The position numbers and the translations under genes were made by a program. Of a stretch of 38,099 nt of DNA, positions 15,419-23,611 are shown one piece after another. Origin of the DNA: Tepidanaerobacteraceae bacterium (GTDB lineage: Bacteria; Bacillota; Thermosediminibacteria; Thermosediminibacterales; Thermosediminibacteraceae); assembly GCA_030446005.1 (NCBI GenBank), contig JASUSP010000015.1, forward strand, positions 1 through 38,099. The letters run 5' to 3'. Within the stretch, counting starts at the first letter, position 1, and each line of letters opens with the position of its first letter. A model generated the notes under the pieces. It worked only from the letters and a program-made list of their open reading frames with translations, did not search any database and was not told where the DNA came from.

Positions 15419-16369
15419 ATGAGGTACGATTGCGATTTACACTGCCATACCGTGCGCTCCGACGGATACGATACCCCTGAAGAACTCATAATAAATGCAA
15501 AAGAGGCAGGGCTAAAAGTCGTAGCGATAACTGACCATGACATACAACCGCCTCTGTATATAGAAAGTAATGGAAAAAAGCTCGACATAAGGCAGTTTGC
15601 CAAGCAAAACGGAATTGAATTGGTTTTGGGCTATGAATTTTCCTGCGACACTTACGTAGACGATGTCCATATATTGGGATACAAAATGGATTTTGAAAGC
15701 CCTCTATTACAAGAAGAAGTGGAGAGGGCTAAAAGGAGTAAATCCGATGCTTACAGGGAACTCTGCGAGATTCTGACGTCAAAAGGCATGCCGATAGACT
15801 ACGAAAATGAGATACTGAAGTATACGGATGAAGAAGGAAACATACGATACAGGGACCCGGATGAAGTTCAGAGAAAACACATATTTGAAGTAATGGCAAA
15901 GAAAGGATACGCTCCTACCTGGCAGGAGGCGAAAATACTGGTCAGGGATGACCCGGAGCTGAACGTGAGAAGAAAAAAGATAAGTCCTTTTGATGCCATA
16001 GATTTGATTAAAGCGTGCGGGGGCACAGCGGTACTTGCACACCCATTCCTAATCGATGAAGTCATAACATACCCTGATGGCAGGAATTTGACCAGGAAGG
16101 AGTATATAGAAAAGCTGGTAAATCACGGATTGGATGGAATAGAGGCCTGCTATACTTACAGCAAGACCAGCTATAAAGGTTCTTTAAGTGATGACGAGAT
16201 CGAAAGAATCATAAAAGAAGAGTATAAAGGAAGGGTAAAATTCTTTACCGGAGGTTCGGATTACCACGCCGACCATAAAAAAGGAGTGGCAAACCCCAGG
16301 TATTTAGGAGAGAGAGGGATTTCCTTAAGAGAATTTGAAGAAATAAAAGATTACCTTGTGGGAGAGTGA
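15419..16369 (+). CDS. PHP-domain phosphoesterase
   Basis: A polymerase-and-histidinol-phosphatase (PHP) domain protein of 316 residues. Metal-binding motifs are visible in order: DLHCHTVRSDG (HxH) at residue 5-15, AITDHD at about 41, the conserved histidine in VLAHPFL, and GGSDYHAD near the C-terminus. Relatives hydrolyse 3',5'-bisphosphonucleosides or small phosphate esters, such as RNase AM/YciV. ATG 15419 follows an AGGAGG site; the open frame from 15389 would include that site and is not the start. Being inside a sugar-phosphate operon, it may be a sugar-phosphate phosphatase, but the sequence does not decide this. Confidence 0.82.
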   Translation: MRYDCDLHCHTVRSDGYDTPEELIINAKEAGLKVVAITDHDIQPPLYIESNGKKLDIRQFAKQNGIELVLGYEFSCDTYVDDVHILGYKMDFESPLLQEEVERAKRSKSDAYRELCEILTSKGMPIDYENEILKYTDEEGNIRYRDPDEVQRKHIFEVMAKKGYAPTWQEAKILVRDDPELNVRRKKISPFDAIDLIKACGGTAVLAHPFLIDEVITYPDGRNLTRKEYIEKLVNHGLDGIEACYTYSKTSYKGSLSDDEIERIIKEEYKGRVKFFTGGSDYHADHKKGVANPRYLGERGISLREFEEIKDYLVGE

Positions 16370-16373
16370 TATT

Positions 16374-17303
16374 ATGCCTTTGGTAGATAGCAAGGGCATG
16401 CTGATATACGCCATGGAAAATAAATTTGCCGTTGGCGCCTTTAACGCCAACAACCTCGAGACAGCCCAGGCGATAATTGAGGCTGCAGAGGAAGAAAATG
16501 CGCCAGTAATTGTCCAGATAAGTCAGGGTGCCATAGATTATGCGGGTGAAGAGTGTTTCTTTGCCATAGTTAAAACCTTTGCACAAAAATCCAAGGTCCC
16601 TGTGGTGTGCCACCTGGACCATGGTGTAGACTTTGGCACGGTGATTAGGGCATTGAGAGCTGGCTTTACTTCACTTATGTTCGACGGCTCTTCACTGCCT
16701 TTTGAGGAGAACGTGAGGATTACGAAAGTGCTAGTAGAGATAGCTCACGCCTCGGGGGTTCCACTTGAAGCGGAGATAGGCAAGGTCCCGGATGCGGCAA
16801 AAGGCCCTCTTTCGCCAGAAGAAGTAAAAAAATATCTAACGACTCCGGAAGAAGCCCAGGAGTTTTGCGAAAAGACGGGTGTCGATTCGCTGGCAGTAGC
16901 AGTGGGGAGCGCCCACAGGATGAAGGTCCAGTCGGTAAAACTCGACATTGAAAGAATAGCAAAGATAAGAGAGCGAGTGGGAGTGCCGTTGGTGTTGCAT
17001 GGAGCATCAGGGGTAATGGACGAATCGGTAGTAGAGGCGATTAAAGCAGGCATTAGCAAGATAAACTTTGCAACGGAGCTTAACAAGGCTTTTACGAATG
17101 CAATAAAAGAAAAATTGGAAGCAGAGCCGGAACTCGTGGACGTAAGAAAATACGGTGCTTATGCTAGGGAACGGGTGAAAAAAGTGGTGAAGGAAAAAAT
17201 TAGGTTGTTAAATTCCTCTGGGAAAGCTGAAGAAGTAATGGATTTCATAAAAAAGAACAGGTATTTCGAAAAAAAGAGCGATAAATCGAAAATAGTAGAG
17301 TAA
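16374..17303 (+). CDS. fba: Class II ketose-bisphosphate aldolase (FBP/TBP type)
   Basis: A zinc-dependent class II aldolase of 309 residues. Zinc and substrate residues lie in CHLDHGVDFG (about residue 82), EAEIGKV, AVGSAHRM and VLHGASG, and the phosphate-binding end in KINFATELNKAF. The canonical reaction cleaves fructose (or tagatose) 1,6-bisphosphate to DHAP and glyceraldehyde 3-phosphate. Here the loop after the second zinc histidine is SAHRMK, not the commoner GTVHG/GTSHG form, so the acyl-chain substrate might differ. ATG 16374 is four bases after the PHP stop and has GGGAGAGTG upstream. In this operon it would join DHAP and GAP for the transaldolase-transketolase cycle or run in reverse. 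Confidence 0.87.
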   Translation: MPLVDSKGMLIYAMENKFAVGAFNANNLETAQAIIEAAEEENAPVIVQISQGAIDYAGEECFFAIVKTFAQKSKVPVVCHLDHGVDFGTVIRALRAGFTSLMFDGSSLPFEENVRITKVLVEIAHASGVPLEAEIGKVPDAAKGPLSPEEVKKYLTTPEEAQEFCEKTGVDSLAVAVGSAHRMKVQSVKLDIERIAKIRERVGVPLVLHGASGVMDESVVEAIKAGISKINFATELNKAFTNAIKEKLEAEPELVDVRKYGAYARERVKKVVKEKIRLLNSSGKAEEVMDFIKKNRYFEKKSDKSKIVE

Positions 17304-17327
17304 TTAGCAAATATCGGGGGATAAGAA

Positions 17328-18152
17328 ATGCTGAAAAAAGAAGAACTTGTGCATTTACAGGAAATGGCGAAAAAAATAAGGTGCCATATAATTGAGATGA
17401 TAGCTGAGGCCGGTTCTGGCCATCCAGGGGGCTCGCTTTCTTGTACAGATATACTAGTTGCCCTTTATTTCCATGAGATGAGAATTGACCCCTCAAATCC
17501 AAATTGGCAGGATAGAGATAGATTTGTGCTTTCAAAAGGACACGCTGCCCCTGCCTTGTATGCAGTTTTAGCCGAAAAGGGATACTTCCCAATGGAAGAA
17601 TTGAAAACTTTAAGAAAAACAGGATCTATGCTACAAGGACATCCCGATATGAAAAAGACACCGGGAGTAGATATGACTACCGGCTCGTTAGGGCAGGGGC
17701 TTTCGGCAGCCAATGGAATGGCTATAGCTGGGAAGCTAGACGGCAAGGATTATCGCGTATACGTGCTTTTGGGGGATGGAGAACTGGAAGAAGGGCAGGT
17801 ATGGGAGGCGGCTATGGCTGCAGCCCACTACAAACTGGACAACCTGACAGCTTTTGTGGATCACAACGGCTTGCAGATAGATGGCTCCATAACTGATGTG
17901 ATGTCGCCGGAAATAATAGAGGAGAAATTCAAAGCTTTCGGATGGCACGTTATTGACATAAATGGACACGACTTCGAAGAGATAATCAATGCAATAGAAC
18001 AGGCAAAAAAAATGAAAGGTAAACCGACGGTAATAGTAGCAAATACAGTAAAGGGGAAAGGCGTCCCTTATATGGAAAACCAGGTTGACTGGCACGGCAA
18101 AGCGCCTACGAAAGAGCAGGCACAGGAAGCTCTAAAAGCCCTTATAGGCTAG
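17328..18152 (+). CDS. Transketolase N-terminal subunit, canonical copy
   Basis: The diphosphate-binding half of the second split transketolase, 274 residues. Motifs are textbook: [35 protein letters not shown] and the TPP site [13 protein letters not shown]...[12 protein letters not shown] 17328 follows a GGGGGATAAG site. It lies 24 bases after the aldolase gene and 38 bases before its partner. Splitting transketolase into N and C subunits is common in anaerobic Firmicutes and archaea. Confidence 0.93.
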   Translation: MLKKEELVHLQEMAKKIRCHIIEMIAEAGSGHPGGSLSCTDILVALYFHEMRIDPSNPNWQDRDRFVLSKGHAAPALYAVLAEKGYFPMEELKTLRKTGSMLQGHPDMKKTPGVDMTTGSLGQGLSAANGMAIAGKLDGKDYRVYVLLGDGELEEGQVWEAAMAAAHYKLDNLTAFVDHNGLQIDGSITDVMSPEIIEEKFKAFGWHVIDINGHDFEEIINAIEQAKKMKGKPTVIVANTVKGKGVPYMENQVDWHGKAPTKEQAQEALKALIG

Positions 18153-18190
18153 ATGAAACCGTAATGTCATGAAAGAGTGGAGGTAAGAAA

Positions 18191-19126
18191 ATGGCAAAGA
18201 TTGCAACGAGAGAAGCTTACGGGGAAGCTCTTGCCGAGCTGGGCGAAGAGATTAAAGACATAGTAGTTTTGGACGCGGACCTTTCGAAATCTACAAAAAC
18301 GACTGTTTTTGCAAAAAAATTTCCGGAACGCTTTTTCAATGTAGGAATAGCAGAGCAGAACTTGATGGGCACCGCAGCGGGTCTTGCTACATGCGGCAAG
18401 ATACCTTTTGCCAGCACCTTTGCTGTATTTGCCTGCGGGAGGGCCTTCGAACAAATAAGAAACTCCATCTGCTACCCTAATCTGAATGTCAAAATAGCAG
18501 CGACTCACGCAGGGATCACCGTAGGAGAAGACGGAGCTACACACCAATCCATAGAAGATATAGCTCTTATGAGGTCGTTGCCCAACATGACTGTGATTAG
18601 CCCTGCGGATGCAGTAGAGACAAAAAAAGCGGTGCGCGCTGCGGCAATGCTCAAAGGCCCGGTTTATCTGAGGCTTGGAAGGCACCCTGTAGAAACAATA
18701 TTCGATGATAGTTATGAATTTGAAGTGGGAAAGGGAGTCGTATTGAGGGATGGCAAGGATGTTGCATTGATAGCGACGGGAATAATGGTAGGGGAGTCGC
18801 TTAAGGCGGCGGAAATTTTGGCAAGAGATGGAATAGAAGCAATGGTTGTAAATATCCACACCATAAAGCCAATAGACGAGGAAGTATTATTAAAAGCTGC
18901 GGAATGCAAAGCTGTGGTTACTGCAGAAGAGCACTCAATCATAGGTGGGCTTGGGAGCGCTGTTGCGGAAGTTCTTATCGAAAAGAAGCCTGTACTAATA
19001 AAAAGGGTAGGCATTAGGGATGTGTTTGGGATGTCGGGTAAGCCGGAGGAATTGATGAAGGCTTACGGCATAACTGCCGAGGATATAGTAAATGCTGCAA
19101 AATCGCTAATATTAAGCTATAAATGA
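18191..19126 (+). CDS. Transketolase C-terminal subunit, canonical copy
   Basis: The pyrimidine-binding/C-terminal half, 311 residues. FNVGIAEQNLMGTAAG holds the TPP-activating Glu. GEDGATHQSIEDIALMR is the classical substrate-pocket motif, and the third domain contains TAEEHSIIGGLGSAVAE. The protein pairs with the preceding gene to give a full transketolase. It is the last gene of the first sigma-54 operon; no strong terminator follows, only the palindrome at 19128-19167, so some read-through into the next operon is possible. Confidence 0.93.
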   Translation: MAKIATREAYGEALAELGEEIKDIVVLDADLSKSTKTTVFAKKFPERFFNVGIAEQNLMGTAAGLATCGKIPFASTFAVFACGRAFEQIRNSICYPNLNVKIAATHAGITVGEDGATHQSIEDIALMRSLPNMTVISPADAVETKKAVRAAAMLKGPVYLRLGRHPVETIFDDSYEFEVGKGVVLRDGKDVALIATGIMVGESLKAAEILARDGIEAMVVNIHTIKPIDEEVLLKAAECKAVVTAEEHSIIGGLGSAVAEVLIEKKPVLIKRVGIRDVFGMSGKPEELMKAYGITAEDIVNAAKSLILSYK

Positions 19127-19127
19127 T

Positions 19128-19167
19128 TAATGCAATAATACATTAGTTATTATGAATTATTGCATTA
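19128..19167 (+). promoter_or_regulatory. Perfect 12-bp palindrome upstream of second sigma-54 promoter
   Basis: TAATGCAATAAT (19128-19139) and ATTATTGCATTA (19156-19167) are perfect inverted repeats with 16 bases between. The arms carry TTGCAT, the hexamer also repeated upstream of the first sigma-54 promoter. It lies 52-91 bases before the -24 box and may be the activator's binding site; it has no T-tract on the plus strand that would make it a good terminator. Confidence 0.5.
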
Positions 19168-19218
19168 TTAAATTAGATAAAAATCGATGAAATACTTTGT
19201 CTTGAACAATTTATTTGT

Positions 19219-19234
19219 TGGTACAAAACTTGCA
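19219..19234 (+). promoter_or_regulatory. Second sigma-54 (-24/-12) promoter
   Basis: TGGTAC-N5-TTGCA has GG (19220-19221) and GC (19232-19233) exactly ten bases apart and differs from the TGGCAC consensus at one base. It is 39 bases before the aldolase start. Confidence 0.85.
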
Positions 19235-19272
19235 ATTAGAATTTATTTAGAGTAAAGGAAGGTGCATTTGAT

Positions 19273-20181
19273 ATGATGACTGAAATTAAAAATAAATTGA
19301 CGGGCGTTTTTATCCCTGTAACTACGCCTTTTGTAAATCAAAAAATTGACTATAAGAGCTTTGAAGAAAATATTGAAAAGTGGAACGAAAGTAAAATAAG
19401 AGGTTATATGCCTCTCGGGAGCAATGGCGAATTTAGAAGTTTGACAGACGAAGAGGCTTTAAAGCTGGTAGAAATTATTGCGAAGAAAAGGGCGAAGGAT
19501 AAGACATTGATAGTAGGTGCAGGACGGGAATCGGCGTGGGCGACAATAGAGTTTATAAAAAAGATAGCAGAATATGGAATTGATTTTGCAAGCGTGATAA
19601 CTCCCCACTATTTTGCATCTAAGATGAATGATGAAGCCTTGATCCGGTTTTACACAGAAGTGGCAGATAAGTCACCGGTTCCGGTGATGATTTATTGCAT
19701 ACCTAGGTCAGCAAATGGCGTGCTGATATCGCCCAAAGCAATTTCAGTCCTATCACAACATCCGAATATTGTTGGAATTAAAGATTCTTCGAAGGAAGAT
19801 ATAGGAATATTCATAAATGCAGTGCCTAAAGGGGCAGAATTCTATGTATTATCTGGATCTATAAACAAATTTTTAGATGGACTGGAAAAAGGAGCGATAG
19901 GCGGAGTCCTTTCGATGGCCAACTACTTGCCGGACCTTTGTTGCAAGATTCAGGAACTATTTGATGCTGGTAAGCTTGAAGAAGCAAAAGCGCTTAGCGG
20001 CAGGCTTTGCAATATAAACGAAAAAGTGTCAGGGCATGGCGGGGTTGCAGCAGTAAAGGCAGCGATGGATATACTGGGATACTTTGGACGGGAACCGAGG
20101 ATACCTTTGCTTCCGTTGAAAGAAAATGAAGTAGAGGAAATAAGGAAAATTTTAAAGGAAGAGGGGCTGTTAAATGATTAA
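19273..20181 (+). CDS. DHDPS/NAL-superfamily aldolase, 4-hydroxy-2-oxoglutarate aldolase-like
   Basis: A class I pyruvate aldolase of the dihydrodipicolinate synthase/N-acetylneuraminate lyase superfamily, 302 residues. Lys170 in IVGIKDSS forms the Schiff base and Tyr141 in MIYCIP is the catalytic tyrosine. The substrate-side loop is GSNGEF rather than the GTTGE of DapA, and several stretches (VTPHYFASKM, LSQHPNIVG, YFGREPRIPL) resemble mitochondrial 4-hydroxy-2-oxoglutarate aldolase HOGA1, which yields pyruvate and glyoxylate. Start ATG 19273 (or 19276) is the first in its operon. Its stop overlaps the next gene by eight bases. A related 2-keto-3-deoxy sugar acid aldolase activity is the alternative. 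Confidence 0.85.
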   Translation: MMTEIKNKLTGVFIPVTTPFVNQKIDYKSFEENIEKWNESKIRGYMPLGSNGEFRSLTDEEALKLVEIIAKKRAKDKTLIVGAGRESAWATIEFIKKIAEYGIDFASVITPHYFASKMNDEALIRFYTEVADKSPVPVMIYCIPRSANGVLISPKAISVLSQHPNIVGIKDSSKEDIGIFINAVPKGAEFYVLSGSINKFLDGLEKGAIGGVLSMANYLPDLCCKIQELFDAGKLEEAKALSGRLCNINEKVSGHGGVAAVKAAMDILGYFGREPRIPLLPLKENEVEEIRKILKEEGLLND

Positions 20182-21175
20182 GGTGCTGCTTTCTCAGGAC
20201 ATTCACCCGGAAGGAAGAAAACTATTAGAAGGTAAGTTTGATGTTAGGATTGCTCCAGGTGCCGCTGAGGCCGATTTGATAGAAGCTGCAAAAGATGTGG
20301 AAGCGATTATATTGAGGACTAACGCAAAAATAACGAGGAAAGTAATAGAAAATGCCCCAAAATTAAAGATTATATCTAGAACAGGTGCAGGAGTCGACAA
20401 CGTAGATGTAGATGCTGCAACTGAAAAGGGTATCCTTGTCTGTAATTTGCCTGCCGTAAATAATGTGTCGGTTGCAGAACATACTGTAGCCCTTATAATG
20501 CACCTTGCAAAGCAGCTCAGCACTATGGACAGGGCTGTACGAGAAGGTAAATGGAATATGAGGAATTCAAATATAGCAGTAGAATTGGAAGGAAAGATAC
20601 TCGGGGTAGTTGGGATGGGCAACATCGGAGCCCTTGTTGCAAAGAAGTGCCACGATGGATTGGGTATGAAGATTCTCGCTTATGACCCGTATACTGAAGA
20701 AAGATTTAAGGATTATGACTATGAGTTCACAGATGACTTGGAGGAATTGTTTAGAAGATCTGATTTCGTTACACTTCATTGTCCAGATACTCCGGAAACG
20801 AGGGGCATGGTGAAGAGAGACTTGATATATTCAATGAAACCGACGGCGTATCTTATAAATACCGCAAGAGGGACTTTAGTCGATGAAAAGTCGCTAATTA
20901 TGGCTCTTAAGGAAAGAAGAATTGCTGGTGCTGGATTGGATGTATTTACGGAAGAACCCCCTAAGGAGGATAATGAGTTGCTGAAATTGGACAATGTGGT
21001 GCTTTCGCCGCATTCTGCAGCAATGACAAAAGAGGCCACGACCCGCATGTCGACAGAGGCGGCTCAGGCGGTGGTTGATTACTTTGAGGGAAGACAGCCC
21101 AAATATATATTCAATGGTAATGAATTAAGAAAAAAAGGGATAAGGTTGTATTTTGAAATGGAAAAACTGCTATGA
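20174..21175 (+). CDS. D-2-hydroxyacid dehydrogenase (SerA/glyoxylate reductase type)
   Basis: A 333-residue NAD-dependent D-isomer 2-hydroxyacid dehydrogenase. The coenzyme-binding motif GMGNIGALVAKK is near residue 150, and the active-site residues are in NTARGTLVDE (Arg), GLDVFTEEPP (Glu) and SPHSAA (His). It lacks the ACT domain of phosphoglycerate dehydrogenases. ATG 20174 overlaps the aldolase end, so the pair is co-translated. Following an HOGA-like aldolase, a role as glyoxylate or hydroxypyruvate reductase is reasonable: it would remove glyoxylate made by the aldolase. The substrate is inferred from context only. Confidence 0.87.
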   Translation: MIKVLLSQDIHPEGRKLLEGKFDVRIAPGAAEADLIEAAKDVEAIILRTNAKITRKVIENAPKLKIISRTGAGVDNVDVDAATEKGILVCNLPAVNNVSVAEHTVALIMHLAKQLSTMDRAVREGKWNMRNSNIAVELEGKILGVVGMGNIGALVAKKCHDGLGMKILAYDPYTEERFKDYDYEFTDDLEELFRRSDFVTLHCPDTPETRGMVKRDLIYSMKPTAYLINTARGTLVDEKSLIMALKERRIAGAGLDVFTEEPPKEDNELLKLDNVVLSPHSAAMTKEATTRMSTEAAQAVVDYFEGRQPKYIFNGNELRKKGIRLYFEMEKLL

Positions 21176-21203
21176 ATTCAAAACCTGATAAAGGTTTTGA
21201 ATT
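21175..21203 (+). repeat. Perfect 12-bp inverted repeat after the dehydrogenase
   Basis: AATTCAAAACCT (21175-21186) and AGGTTTTGAATT (21192-21203) form a perfect stem with a 5-base loop. It begins on the last base of the dehydrogenase stop. AT-rich sequence but no clean T-run follows, so it may be a processing or weak termination signal, or an operator. Confidence 0.6.
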
Positions 21204-21230
21204 ATAAAATAAATAATAGGGGGTATTTTT

Positions 21231-21620
21231 ATGAAATATGTGGTTAATGTAAATTCTATGGAACCTGACGTTGATCCGACTAGATCTCTCAGGGCATGGG
21301 TAAAAAATCGAGATAAGTCAGTACTAAGAGATACTTATTGGCTTATAGACCCAGAAAGCTCACCTTCAAGACGTTTAAAAATGGGGTATACAGTAATATA
21401 TCCAACTGGAACTACAACAGGTCATTCGCACGATGAAGAAGAAGTGTATTTCGTAGTTCAAGGTGAAGGAGTAATGGTAGTGGGAGAAGAAGAGTTTCCC
21501 ATAAAACCTGGAGACGCTTTGTATGTACCACCACGCGTTTTTCATACTACGCGGCAAGTGGGCAATATACCGCTAGCAGTTGTATGGGTAACCGGTAAGT
21601 TAGATGAGGGTGAGATATAA
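21231..21620 (+). CDS. Cupin-domain protein
   Basis: A 129-residue single-cupin protein. The metal site is clear: HSHDEEEVYFVVQGEG supplies two histidines and the glutamate of motif 1, and RVFHTT supplies the histidine of motif 2. There is an N-terminal arm of about 55 residues with no known motif. Such small cupins include sugar isomerases, epimerases and metal-dependent dioxygenases. It sits in the second sigma-54 operon two bases before the aldehyde dehydrogenase, with GGGGG before its ATG. A sugar or keto-acid isomerase function would fit, but the sequence does not show it. From here on the genes look visibly more AT-rich. Confidence 0.8.
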   Translation: MKYVVNVNSMEPDVDPTRSLRAWVKNRDKSVLRDTYWLIDPESSPSRRLKMGYTVIYPTGTTTGHSHDEEEVYFVVQGEGVMVVGEEEFPIKPGDALYVPPRVFHTTRQVGNIPLAVVWVTGKLDEGEI

Positions 21621-21622
21621 AG

Positions 21623-23068
21623 ATGGTTCAACATTATAAGATGCTTATAAATGGAGAATGGGTAGATTCAAGAAGTGGTAGATTAATTGAAGTTATAAAT
21701 CCTGCTAATGGAGAACTTATTGCGACAACTCCTGCGGCAGAAAAAGAAGATATAGAAGAGGCTGTTAGAAGTGCATATAATGCTTTTGTTTCTTGGAGTA
21801 ATGAAACTCCATTTTATAGGGGGAATTTGCTTAGGAAGGCTGCCAAATTGGTTTTAGAACGTTCAAAAGAGATAGCCGAAATAATGACACGAGAACAAGG
21901 TAAAACTTTAAAAGAATCAAAGCAGGAAGTGGAGAAAGGAGCTGCAATTTTAAGATATTATGCCGAAGAAGGAGAAAGAGTATATGGACGGGTAATTGCC
22001 AATGAAGAAAAGAATAGTGAAAGCATAGTGATATACGAACCCATTGGAGTAGCGGCTGCAATCACCCCGTGGAATTATCCAATAGAACTATTAGCTTGGA
22101 AAGTGGGTGGGGCATTAGCTGCGGGATGTACTTTAGTAGCAAAATTACCAGCAGAAACCCCTCTTTCGCCATTGAAATTTATTGAATGTATTGTAGAAGC
22201 TGGAGTGCCTGCTGGAGTAGTAAATGCTTTAACAGGTTATGGAAGAGAAATTGGTCCTTATCTTGTTGAACATCCGTTAATAAAGCGAGTAGCTTTTACA
22301 GGATCTACAGAGACAGGAAAACAGATTCTTAAGATGTGTAGTAATGATATAAAGAAAGTGACTTTGGAATTGGGCGGCAGTTTACCGATGTTAGTTCACA
22401 GCGATGCGGATTTAGATGCTGCTGTAAAAGGTGCAGTAAGGCGGAGTTTTAGAAATGCAGGGCAAATTTGTATTGCGATAAATAGAATTTATGTCCACCA
22501 AGATATATATGAAGCCTTTATTGAAAAATTTGCTGAAAGTACAATGAAGCTAAAAGTAGGAAATCCATTATTAGAAGAGTGTGATATGGGTCCGATGTGT
22601 ACTAAACGAGGATTAGAAAAAGTAGAAAGGCATGTTAAGGATGCAGTATCGAAAGGTGCAAAAGTGGTATGTGGCGGAAAAAGACTGGAAGGGATAAAAT
22701 ACGAAAAAGGTAATTTCTATGAGCCTACTATAGTCCGAGATGTTAATCATGAGATGTTGATAATGAGAGAAGAAACTTTTGGCCCTGCAGTAGGAGTAAT
22801 GCCTTATAAAGATATTGATGAGGCTATAAACTTAGCGAATGATACTAATTATGGACTTGCTGCAATAGTTTATACCAGAAGTATAAGTATTGCACGAAAA
22901 GTGGCAAAGGAAGTAAAAGCAGGGAATATAGCGATAAATAATGTGGACGCAGGAGTTATAAATGCACCATATGGTGGTTGGAAAGATAGTGGTATAGGAG
23001 TGGAGCATGGACCAGAAGGATTGTTTGAATACTTACGTCCAAAGCATATAAGAATACATTATTTATAA
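21623..23068 (+). CDS. NAD(P)-dependent aldehyde dehydrogenase
   Basis: A 481-residue aldehyde dehydrogenase of the succinate-semialdehyde/lactaldehyde dehydrogenase type. The catalytic glutamate is in TLELGGSLPM (about residue 250), the nucleophile Cys is in RNAGQICIAI (about 285), and the cofactor loop FTGSTETGK is near 225. Both key residues are present, so it should be active. It overlaps nothing but follows the cupin by two bases. In this locus likely substrates are short hydroxyaldehydes such as glycolaldehyde or glyceraldehyde; no sequence feature picks one. Its codons favour A/T at the third base compared with the first operon. Confidence 0.88.
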   Translation: MVQHYKMLINGEWVDSRSGRLIEVINPANGELIATTPAAEKEDIEEAVRSAYNAFVSWSNETPFYRGNLLRKAAKLVLERSKEIAEIMTREQGKTLKESKQEVEKGAAILRYYAEEGERVYGRVIANEEKNSESIVIYEPIGVAAAITPWNYPIELLAWKVGGALAAGCTLVAKLPAETPLSPLKFIECIVEAGVPAGVVNALTGYGREIGPYLVEHPLIKRVAFTGSTETGKQILKMCSNDIKKVTLELGGSLPMLVHSDADLDAAVKGAVRRSFRNAGQICIAINRIYVHQDIYEAFIEKFAESTMKLKVGNPLLEECDMGPMCTKRGLEKVERHVKDAVSKGAKVVCGGKRLEGIKYEKGNFYEPTIVRDVNHEMLIMREETFGPAVGVMPYKDIDEAINLANDTNYGLAAIVYTRSISIARKVAKEVKAGNIAINNVDAGVINAPYGGWKDSGIGVEHGPEGLFEYLRPKHIRIHYL

Positions 23069-23092
23069 AAAAACCATAATATAGCCTTAATG

Positions 23093-23121
23093 TAGCCGCC
23101 GTCTTATTAAGGCGGCGGCTA
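23093..23121 (+). repeat. GC-rich inverted repeat before the transporter pair
   Basis: TAGCCGCCG (23093-23101) and CGGCGGCTA (23113-23121) form a perfect stem with an 11-base loop in otherwise AT-rich DNA. No T-run follows, so it is not a standard terminator. It sits between the ALDH stop and the transporter genes, 92 bases before the first ATG. Confidence 0.6.
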
Positions 23122-23212
23122 GATCAAACATAACAGCTGGGGGGTGAAATAATTTATAGAAAATTCATAAAATACCCATAAATATTAATATATAAAATAA
23201 GGAGGCGAATTT

Positions 23213-23611
23213 ATGAATTTTATAAAAATTATTGTAGGCACAATTACTTCTGCATTTGCTGGTTATGGTGTTTTTACAATTTGGCCTTCTGCTTTGGCAA
23301 GGTGGAATTGGCTTGGGGGTTGGCTTGCGGCAGGCATAATAATTACAACAGGTTGGTGGGTTAATCACTATATGAATGCAATACCAAATGAGGATGATGG
23401 TGCATGGGTTGATATGGGGCTTGCAATATGGTTGTCTGCACTTTTAGGCGGTTCGGTTATGCTTTCTCTTGATAATGGACTTGTTAGGTCGGGGTATGGG
23501 ATTTATCATGGTGCAAGTATAGGGCCAGCTTTAACTACTATAATTCTGCAGTTAATAGGGGCTACAGTAGCGGGCTATTTGCTTTATCAAATCAGAAAGG
23601 GTGATGTATAG
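23213..23611 (+). CDS. Small membrane protein, putative two-part transporter subunit A (Lin0368-like)
   Basis: A 132-residue integral membrane protein with about four hydrophobic helices. It resembles, from memory, the Listeria Lin0368-type proteins annotated as putative glycerol transporter subunits next to glycerol/DHA kinase genes; this is not a verified match. The start ATG 23213 follows AGGAGG. A second small membrane protein begins right after the stop codon. It is probably the uptake system of this locus because no other transporter is present between 9955 and 27340. The pair sits before a xylulokinase-like gene and DhaK/DhaL, which fits import of glycerol, dihydroxyacetone or a ketose. 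Confidence 0.55.
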   Translation: MNFIKIIVGTITSAFAGYGVFTIWPSALARWNWLGGWLAAGIIITTGWWVNHYMNAIPNEDDGAWVDMGLAIWLSALLGGSVMLSLDNGLVRSGYGIYHGASIGPALTTIILQLIGATVAGYLLYQIRKGDV

